64,000 bases of DNA. Origin: Hyphomicrobiales bacterium (GTDB lineage Bacteria; Pseudomonadota; Alphaproteobacteria; Rhizobiales; Beijerinckiaceae). A program made the position numbers and the translations under genes. The first letter of the stretch is position 1, and every line of letters starts with the position of its first letter. The notes beneath the pieces were generated by a model that was given only the letters and a program-made list of their open reading frames with translations, searched no databases and was not told the origin of the DNA. Positions 58,696 to 64,000 of the stretch are shown here, piece by piece. Location: positions 1 through 64,000 of the forward strand of contig JADJVD010000015.1 in NCBI GenBank assembly GCA_016716745.1, read 5' to 3'.

Positions 58696-59463
58696 ATGCA
58701 GTTGTTTTCCTTGAAGGGGCGCACGGCGCTCGTCACCGGCGCCTCGCGCGGGCTGGGCTTTGCGATGGCGCAGGCCCTCGCCGAGGCCGGCGCGCATGTG
58801 ATGCTCAACGGGCGAGACGCGCGCACGCTCGGCGGCGCGGTGGACCGGCTCGCCGACAAGGGGTTGTCGGTCGGCGCGGCGCGCTTCGACGTGACGGTCG
58901 CGGCCGAGCGCGAGGCGGGCGTGGCGCAAATTCTCGCCGAGCGCGGCCGCCTCGACATTCTCGTCGGCAACGCCGGCGTCCAGCATCGCAGCCCGCTGGC
59001 GGAGTGGCGCGAGGAGGAGTGGGCGCGCGTCGTCGACGCCAACCTCACCTCCTGCTTCTTCCTCGCCAAGGCGGTCGCGCCGGCGATGCGCGACAACGGC
59101 TATGGCCGCATCGTCTTCACCACCTCGATCACCGGAATCATCGGCCGCGAGACGATTCACGCCTATGTCGCCTCCAAGACGGGCCTTGCCGGGTTGACGC
59201 GTTCGCTGGCCGCCGAACTCGGGCGCGACGCGATCACCGTCAACTCCATCGCGCCGGGGTATTTCAAGACCGAGATGAACGAGCGGCTGCTCGCCGACAC
59301 GGCCTTCGTCGAGAAGATCAATTCCCGCATCGCGCTGCGCCGCTGGGCCGAGCCGCGGGAGCTGGGCGGGGCGGCGGTGTTCCTGGCGAGCGAGGCGGCC
59401 GCCTACGTCACCGGCCATCAGCTCGTCGTCGACGGCGGCATGACTTCGACTTTGACGATGTGA
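58696..59463 (+). CDS. Short-chain dehydrogenase/reductase, gluconate 5-dehydrogenase-like
   Basis: A 255-residue classical SDR. The cofactor loop is TGASRGLGFAMA, then NGRDARTL, the NAG motif in VGNAGVQHRS, catalytic Ser in TTSITGIIGRETI and the YxxxK pair in YVASKTGLAG; the C-terminal APGYFKTEMNERLL and ITGHQLVVDGGMT-type ending are intact. Overall pattern resembles IdnO/gluconate 5-dehydrogenases, which interconvert gluconate and 5-ketogluconate, but SDR substrates are not reliably read from sequence. The ATG at 58696 has GGGAGGATC upstream. Confidence 0.85.
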   Translation: MQLFSLKGRTALVTGASRGLGFAMAQALAEAGAHVMLNGRDARTLGGAVDRLADKGLSVGAARFDVTVAAEREAGVAQILAERGRLDILVGNAGVQHRSPLAEWREEEWARVVDANLTSCFFLAKAVAPAMRDNGYGRIVFTTSITGIIGRETIHAYVASKTGLAGLTRSLAAELGRDAITVNSIAPGYFKTEMNERLLADTAFVEKINSRIALRRWAEPRELGGAAVFLASEAAAYVTGHQLVVDGGMTSTLTM

Positions 59464-59567
59464 GCCTGAGCGATGTGACGCGCTCTCCCACGCGTTCGGG
59501 AGAGGAAAATCTCAACCCATTTGCGCGAGCGTGGGGCGGGCCGCCGAGCGGGCGGCCGGAGCCCCAA

Positions 59568-61289
59568 ATGCCGCTGTTCGATCTCGCCCTGATCTTCCTC
59601 GTCGCCGTCGCGACGATCGCCGCGGCCGGCCTCGCCATCGTCTCGCGCGGCGCGCGGGCGGCGGCGCTGGCGCAGGAGGCCGAAAACGATCACCTGCGCG
59701 ACGAGGTTTGGGCGCTGAAGGAGGCGGCCGCGGCCCGCGAGCGGGCGGAGGCGGCGAGCGAGGCGAAATCGCGCTTTCTGGCGACCGTCAGCCACGAGGT
59801 GCGCACGCCGCTGAACGGCATCCTCGGCATGGCCGGTCTGCTGCGCGGCACGCGTCTCGACGCCGAACAGGCGAGCTATCTCGACGCCATCGAGACCTCG
59901 GGGGCGGCGCTCGCCGCGCTGATCGACGAAATTCTGGATTTCTCCAAGATCGAGGCGGGCCGGCTCGATCTGGCGTCCGAACCGTTCGACGCCTATGCGG
60001 CGGTGGACGGCGTGGTCGAGCTGCTGGCGCCGCGCGCGCAGGCCAAGGGCCTCGAGATCGCCGCCCATGTCGTCCACGACGTGCCGCGCCGGCTGATCGG
60101 CGACGCGGCGCGGCTGCGGCAGGTGCTCATCAATCTCGCCGGCAACGCGGTGAAGTTCACCGAGCGCGGCGGCGTCGGCCTCACCGTCTCGCGCGCCGGC
60201 GCGCTGATCCGCTTCGCGGTGGAGGACACCGGACCCGGCGTGCCGGCGGAGCGGCGGGCGGCGATCTTCGGCGAATTCGAACAGGGCGACGGCTCGACCA
60301 CGCGCAAGCATGGCGGCACCGGCCTGGGCCTCGCCATCTCGCGCCGGCTCGTCGAGCGCATGGGCGGGCGGCTGACGCTCGAGGCCGCGCCCTCGGGCGG
60401 CTCGCTCTTCGTGTTCGAGATTCCGCTCGGCGCGGCGCCGGAGCGGGAGGACCGTCCGCCTGTCGGCCTCGTCGGCAAACGCGCGCTGGTGGTCGCCGCC
60501 TCGCGCTTCGAGGCGCCGTTTCTGGCGACGCGGCTCGCCGACGCCGGCGCCGAGGTGATGGGCCTCGCCGACGCGGACGAGGCCATCGCCGCGCTCGCCG
60601 GCGCCCCACATTTCGACATCGTTCTGGTCGACTGCGCGCTGGGCGCCGAGGCCGCGCGCCGCGTCGCCGAAGCCGCCCGCGCCGCCCATGCCGGGCGCAG
60701 CCTCGTGCTGTTCACGCCGTTCGAGCGGCGCGCGCTCGGCGACAGTTCCGCCGCCGGTTTCGACGGCTGGCTGGTCAAGCCCGTACGCCAGAGCGCGCTC
60801 GTCGCGCGCCTCGCCGATCAGACCGGCGCGGCGCGCGAGGGCGCTCCCTCGCCCGCCCCGGCGGGCGCGGCGCCCGCAACCGGCCTGCAGGTGCTGCTGG
60901 CCGAGGACAACGAGATCAACGCGCGCATCGCGCTGAAGGTGCTGGAGCGGCTCGGCGCGCGCGTCGCGCATGCGCATGACGGGGTCGAGGCGCTCGACCT
61001 CGCGCGCGCCGCGATGCGCGGGGAGCGGCCGCGCTTCGACCTCATCCTGATGGACATCCGCATGCCGGGCCTCGACGGGCTGGAGGCCTCGCGCTTCATC
61101 CGGGTCGAGGAAGCGCGCGCCGGGCTGGAGCCGACGCGCATCGCCGCCGTCACCGCCAACGCCTTCGACGAGGACCGGCAGGCCTGCCGGGCGGCGGGCA
61201 TCGACGATTTTCTGACCAAGCCGGTCGACATCGAGGCGCTGACGCGGCTGATCGCCTCGCTCGCCGCCCCGCGTGCGGAAAGCGCCTGA
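59568..61289 (+). CDS. Hybrid sensor histidine kinase with pseudo-receiver and receiver
   Basis: A 573-residue kinase with one N-terminal membrane anchor (LFDLALIFLVAVATIAAAGLAIV), a short coiled coil, HisKA with phospho-acceptor His76 in ATVSHEVRTPLNGILG, and HATPase_c (NLAGNAVKF, DTGPGVP, GGTGLGLAISRRL). The first receiver-like domain (~300-410) keeps Asp355 in LVDCALG and Lys in LVKPV but has lost the N-terminal acidic pair (VVAAS), so it is probably a non-phosphorylatable pseudo-receiver. The second receiver (~440-560) is canonical: LLAEDNEIN, phospho-Asp496 in LMDIRMPGLDG, and FLTKPVD. There is no periplasmic sensor domain, so the signal is likely cytoplasmic or partner-derived. Monocistronic. 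Confidence 0.88.
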   Translation: MPLFDLALIFLVAVATIAAAGLAIVSRGARAAALAQEAENDHLRDEVWALKEAAAARERAEAASEAKSRFLATVSHEVRTPLNGILGMAGLLRGTRLDAEQASYLDAIETSGAALAALIDEILDFSKIEAGRLDLASEPFDAYAAVDGVVELLAPRAQAKGLEIAAHVVHDVPRRLIGDAARLRQVLINLAGNAVKFTERGGVGLTVSRAGALIRFAVEDTGPGVPAERRAAIFGEFEQGDGSTTRKHGGTGLGLAISRRLVERMGGRLTLEAAPSGGSLFVFEIPLGAAPEREDRPPVGLVGKRALVVAASRFEAPFLATRLADAGAEVMGLADADEAIAALAGAPHFDIVLVDCALGAEAARRVAEAARAAHAGRSLVLFTPFERRALGDSSAAGFDGWLVKPVRQSALVARLADQTGAAREGAPSPAPAGAAPATGLQVLLAEDNEINARIALKVLERLGARVAHAHDGVEALDLARAAMRGERPRFDLILMDIRMPGLDGLEASRFIRVEEARAGLEPTRIAAVTANAFDEDRQACRAAGIDDFLTKPVDIEALTRLIASLAAPRAESA

Positions 61290-61292
61290 GGC

Positions 61293-62160
61293 TCAGCGCC
61301 CCTCGCCGGCGCGCCAGAGCGCCGTCAACCCTTCGCGATAGGTCGGATAGGCGAGATCGACCCCGTAAACCTCGCGCAGGCGGCGGTTCGAGACGCGCTT
61401 GGTCTCGCTGTAGAAGCTGCGCGTCATCGGCGACAGTTCGGCGGTGGCGAAGTCGATTTCCGGCGGCGGCGGCACGCCCATCAGGCTGGCCGCATATTCG
61501 ATGACCTCCTGCGGCGGCGCCGGCTCGTCGTCGGTGACGTTGAGAACGCCCGCCCGGCCCCGCGCCCGCGAAGCAGGCGCCGATCGCGCGCGCGATGTCG
61601 TCGACGTGAATGCGGTTGAACACCTGTCCCGGCTTGACGATGCGGCGCGAGGTTCCGGCCCTGATCTGCGCCAGCGCGTTCTGGCCCGGCCCGTAGATGC
61701 CGGAGAGGCGGAGAATGTCGAGCCGCTTGCCGGAGGCGGCGCAGAGCGCGCGCCATTGCTCCTCGGCGACGACGCGGTCGCGCGAGCGTTCGGCGCCGGG
61801 GTTGGGCGCGTCGTTCTCGTCGACCCAGCCGCCCGCCCGGTCGCCATAGACGCCGATGGTGGACAGGTAGACGACGCGCCGCGCCGGCGCGGCCGACACC
61901 GCCTCAGCATAGACGCGAAGAACCGGGTCGCCGTCGCCGTCCGGCGGGACGGAGACGAGCAGCGCGTCGCAGGCCGCCAGCGCGGCGGCCAGCGCGGGAT
62001 CGGCGTGCCGGCCGTCGAAGACATGCCCGGCGAGGCCGCGGGCGGCGAGCGCCTCGGCCCTGGCGGGGCTGCGGGCGGTGGCGGCGACCGAGGCGCCGGG
62101 CGGAAGGGTCGCGACGTAGCGGCCGGCGCTGTAGCCCATGCCGAAGACGAAGAGTTTCAT
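61293..62160 (-). pseudogene. NAD-dependent epimerase/dehydratase-family protein, frameshifted
   Basis: An extended-SDR-fold protein of the YeeZ-like type that starts at ATG 62160 with KLFVFGMGYSAGRYVA, an unusual cofactor loop for the GxGYxxG group, followed by VVYLSTIGVYGD, YGPGQNAL and NRIHVDDIARA. After CFAGAGPGG the frame fails. The remainder (VLNVTDDEPAPPQEVIEYAA, SETKRVSNRRLREVYGVDLAYPTYREGL) is in another frame. Removing one base from the CCC run at 61549-61551 restores a continuous 288-residue protein. The start codon overlaps the queG stop (ATGA), so it is a downstream partner in that operon. Confidence 0.8.
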
Positions 62161-63377
62161 CCCTGCCCCTCCCCGCGCGCCGCCTCATCGAGGCTCTCGC
62201 GCCATTCCGCGCGCACCGTCTCGTCCGCCTCCGCCGCGAGGCCGACGCGCGCCTCCTCCGCGAACCTGTCGCGCGCCAGCAGCCGGGACAAGGCCCATAT
62301 CGCCGCGCCGCGCACCAGCGGAGAGGCGTCGGCGAGGCGCGCGCGCGCCGATTCCGCCAACGCGGGATCGCCGGAATTGCCGCAGGCGACCATCACGTTG
62401 CGCACAAATCTGTCGCGCCCCACGCGCTTGACGGGCGAGCCCGAGAACAGCGTGCGGAAGCCCGCCTCGTCGAGCGCCGCGAGCATGGCGAGCGGCGGGG
62501 CGAGGAGATCGGCGCGGGCCTGCAACTTCGCCTCGCGCGCCATCTCGGCGAATTTGTTCCATGGACAGGCGGCGAGGCAATCGTCGCAGCCATAGATGCG
62601 ATTGCCCATGGCGGCGCGAAACTCGCGCGGGATCGGGCCCTTGTTCTCGATGGTCAGGTAGGAAATGCAGCGCCGCGCGTCGAGAAGGTAGGGCGCGGGA
62701 AAGGCGCGTGTCGGGCAGGCGTCGAGGCAGGCGCGGCACGATCCGCAATGGTCGGCCTCCTCCGCGTCGAAGGGCAGGTCGAGCGTCGTGAAGATCGCCC
62801 CGAGGAACAGCCAGGAGCCGAAGTCGCGCGAGACGAGATTGGTGTGCTTGCCCTGCCAGCCGAGGCCGGCGCGGGCGGCGAGCGGCTTCTCCATCACCGG
62901 CGCTGTATCGACGAAGACCTTGGCGTCCAGGACCCTCGCCTCGCCGCCTTTGGCCGCCTCGCGCAGCAGCCAGCCGGCGAGGCTCTTCATGCGGCCCTTC
63001 ATCACCTCGTGATAGTCGCGATGGCGTGCGTAGACCGAGATCGCCGCCGCGCTGCGTCGCGCCAGCGCTTCGCGAGGGTCCTCGTGCGGCCCGTAGTTCA
63101 TGCCCAGCATGACGATGGAGCGCAGCTCAGGCATCAGCGCGCGCGGGGCGGCGCGGCGCCCGTCCGCGTTCGCCATCCAGTCCATGTCGGCGTGGCGGCC
63201 CTCGGCCAGCCATGCGGCGAGACGGGTGGGAGTCTGCGGCTCAAGCTCCGGCGGAGCGATGCGGCAGAGGTCGAACCCCTCGACACGGGCGCGGGCGGCG
63301 AGCGCGACGACGAGCCTGCGTCCGGCATCCGCCGCCTGCGCCCGCGCCGATCCCGTCCGGTTGGTGGTCTGGTCCAT
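62157..63377 (-). CDS. queG: Epoxyqueuosine reductase
   Basis: The cobalamin-dependent last enzyme of queuosine tRNA modification. The 406-residue protein has the N-terminal DUF1730 part (FDLCRIAPPE, NYGPHEDP, ISVYARHRDYHEVMK, VDTAPVMEKPLAARAGLGWQGKHTN), two 4Fe-4S motifs (CGSCRACLDACPTRAF and CDDCLAACPWNKF) with the joining RCISYLTIENKGPIP, and a C-terminal HEAT-like repeat region with GRDRFVRNVMVACGNSGDP. The ATG at 63377 is preferred to upstream in-frame codons in Arg/Pro-rich sequence. Confidence 0.93.
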   Translation of the reverse strand: MDQTTNRTGSARAQAADAGRRLVVALAARARVEGFDLCRIAPPELEPQTPTRLAAWLAEGRHADMDWMANADGRRAAPRALMPELRSIVMLGMNYGPHEDPREALARRSAAAISVYARHRDYHEVMKGRMKSLAGWLLREAAKGGEARVLDAKVFVDTAPVMEKPLAARAGLGWQGKHTNLVSRDFGSWLFLGAIFTTLDLPFDAEEADHCGSCRACLDACPTRAFPAPYLLDARRCISYLTIENKGPIPREFRAAMGNRIYGCDDCLAACPWNKFAEMAREAKLQARADLLAPPLAMLAALDEAGFRTLFSGSPVKRVGRDRFVRNVMVACGNSGDPALAESARARLADASPLVRGAAIWALSRLLARDRFAEEARVGLAAEADETVRAEWRESLDEAARGEGQG

Positions 63378-63442
63378 GCGCTCCGGCCGATCCCCTCGCC
63401 CCGGTATAGCGCGAACGGCCGGGGAGCGCCCGCTCGCCGGCT

Positions 63443-63469
63443 TTGAACCGGTCGCGCGCCCCGTATAAA
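63443..63469 (+). promoter_or_regulatory. Candidate uppP promoter
   Basis: TTGAAC (63443-63448) and TATAAA (63464-63469) are separated by 15 nt, or 16 with ATAAAA as the -10, in a 178-nt divergent region that is otherwise GC-rich. It reads toward uppP, about 87 nt before its ATG. Confidence 0.4.
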
Positions 63470-63555
63470 ACCGCTGCGCCGGCGGACGACCCGATTCGCG
63501 CCCTCCCGTTCGCGGCGATTGCAAGGGAAGGCGCCGCGGGACGGGATTTCGCCGC

Positions 63556-64000
63556 ATGTCCTCCATTGAAATTCTGAAGGCGCTTTTTCTCGGCGCTGTC
63601 GAGGGGTTCACGGAATTCCTTCCGGTCTCGTCGACAGGTCACCTTCTGCTGATCGGCCATTTCATCGGCTTCGAATCGAAGGGCAAGAGCTTCGAGATTC
63701 TCGTCCAGCTCGGCGCGATCCTCGCCATCCTCTTGGTCTATTCCGGCAAGCTGATCGCGATCGCGCGCGCGCTGCCGACGAGCGAGCGGGCGCGCCACTT
63801 CGTCAAGAACGTGCTTGTCGCCTTCCTGCCGGCGATGGTGCTGGGCGGGCTGTTCGGCGGCGTGATCAAGGGCGTGCTGTTCAATCCGCTGATCGTCTGC
63901 GTGATGCTGGTGCTCGGCGGACTCTTGCTGATCGTCATCGACGATCTGCCGCTCGAGGCGCGCTATCACGACGTGATGGATCTGCCGACAATGACGGCGC
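63556..64000 (+). CDS. uppP: Undecaprenyl-diphosphatase, 3' partial
   Basis: A BacA/UppP membrane phosphatase that recycles undecaprenyl diphosphate for peptidoglycan synthesis. Translation from ATG 63556 gives MSSIEILKALFLGAVEGF, then TEFLPVSSTGHLLLIGHFIG, which is the family's catalytic (E/Q)xxxE and PxSSxGH signature, then FEILVQLGAILAILLVY and further membrane helices. The frame runs to the window edge (148 codons of an expected ~270), so the second catalytic motif is outside. Divergent from queG. Confidence 0.93.
   Translation, partial: MSSIEILKALFLGAVEGFTEFLPVSSTGHLLLIGHFIGFESKGKSFEILVQLGAILAILLVYSGKLIAIARALPTSERARHFVKNVLVAFLPAMVLGGLFGGVIKGVLFNPLIVCVMLVLGGLLLIVIDDLPLEARYHDVMDLPTMTA

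Noticed and set aside
1..64000. Mobile elements, CRISPR arrays, tRNA or rRNA genes
   Set aside because: No transposase, integrase, direct-repeat array, clover-leaf or rRNA-like stretch was found on reading both strands; composition stays uniformly GC-rich.

Overview
This is a high-GC chromosomal segment of an alphaproteobacterium, most likely of the order Hyphomicrobiales (Rhizobiales). The evidence is the gene content and order: DUF983-SURF1-thrC-M16 peptidase, nfuA-usp-trpS-hslU-hslV, maeB/mutS divergent, a PodJ-like polarity protein with Sel1 repeats, alphaproteobacterial LexA and Pho boxes, and frequent GTG/TTG starts with 4-bp stop/start overlaps. Genus cannot be fixed from this window. 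I see no rRNA, tRNA, CRISPR array, insertion sequence or prophage.

Layout. 1-10.1 kb: the end of a divergent sodium:solute symporter, then a DNA-repair module split over two strands. The ATP-dependent DNA ligase and its partner MBL-fold exonuclease (both frameshifted) lie on the minus strand, and the Lhr-type DEXH helicase and PdeM metallophosphoesterase (both intact) on the plus strand. Between them sit two small exported proteins, a TPR-methyltransferase and a HEAAH membrane protein. 10.1-16.3 kb: a TIGR02186/TauE pair and a 1447-residue PodJ-like protein. 16.6-25 kb: DUF983, SURF1, threonine synthase, M16 protease, GNAT acetyltransferase, a membrane c-di-GMP phosphodiesterase and RNase PH.

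25-39.8 kb is an accessory catabolic region. It has a FAD oxidoreductase, an alpha-ketoglutarate-semialdehyde-type dehydrogenase with a XylX-like 2-keto-3-deoxy-sugar-acid dehydratase, a GntR/FadR regulator, an altronate-dehydratase-family gene broken by an 8-nt insertion, a HAD phosphatase, an AraD1/GguC-family protein, a complete Opp-type ABC importer (one permease frameshifted) and an iron-dependent alcohol dehydrogenase. Together they look like import and oxidation of a sugar acid to alpha-ketoglutarate.

40-57.7 kb is mostly housekeeping: a Na/Pi cotransporter behind a Pho box, an EEP-family nuclease, nfuA, usp, trpS, hslUV, kup, maeB, mutS, and a comM/yifB gene behind a LexA box. A pair of uncharacterised proteins at 49.5-50.8 kb share a YSGRP(N/D)P...LGYRG module; one carries a putative Cys/His/Asn hydrolase domain. 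57.8-64 kb: aroE, an SDR dehydrogenase, a hybrid histidine kinase with a pseudo-receiver, a frameshifted NAD-epimerase, queG and the start of uppP.

Three observations stand out. Five otherwise conserved genes carry small frame-breaking indels, either decay or uncorrected sequence error. The palindrome TGTGC-N6-GCACA occurs upstream of three small or exported-protein genes. The paired YSGRPNP proteins have no function I recognise.
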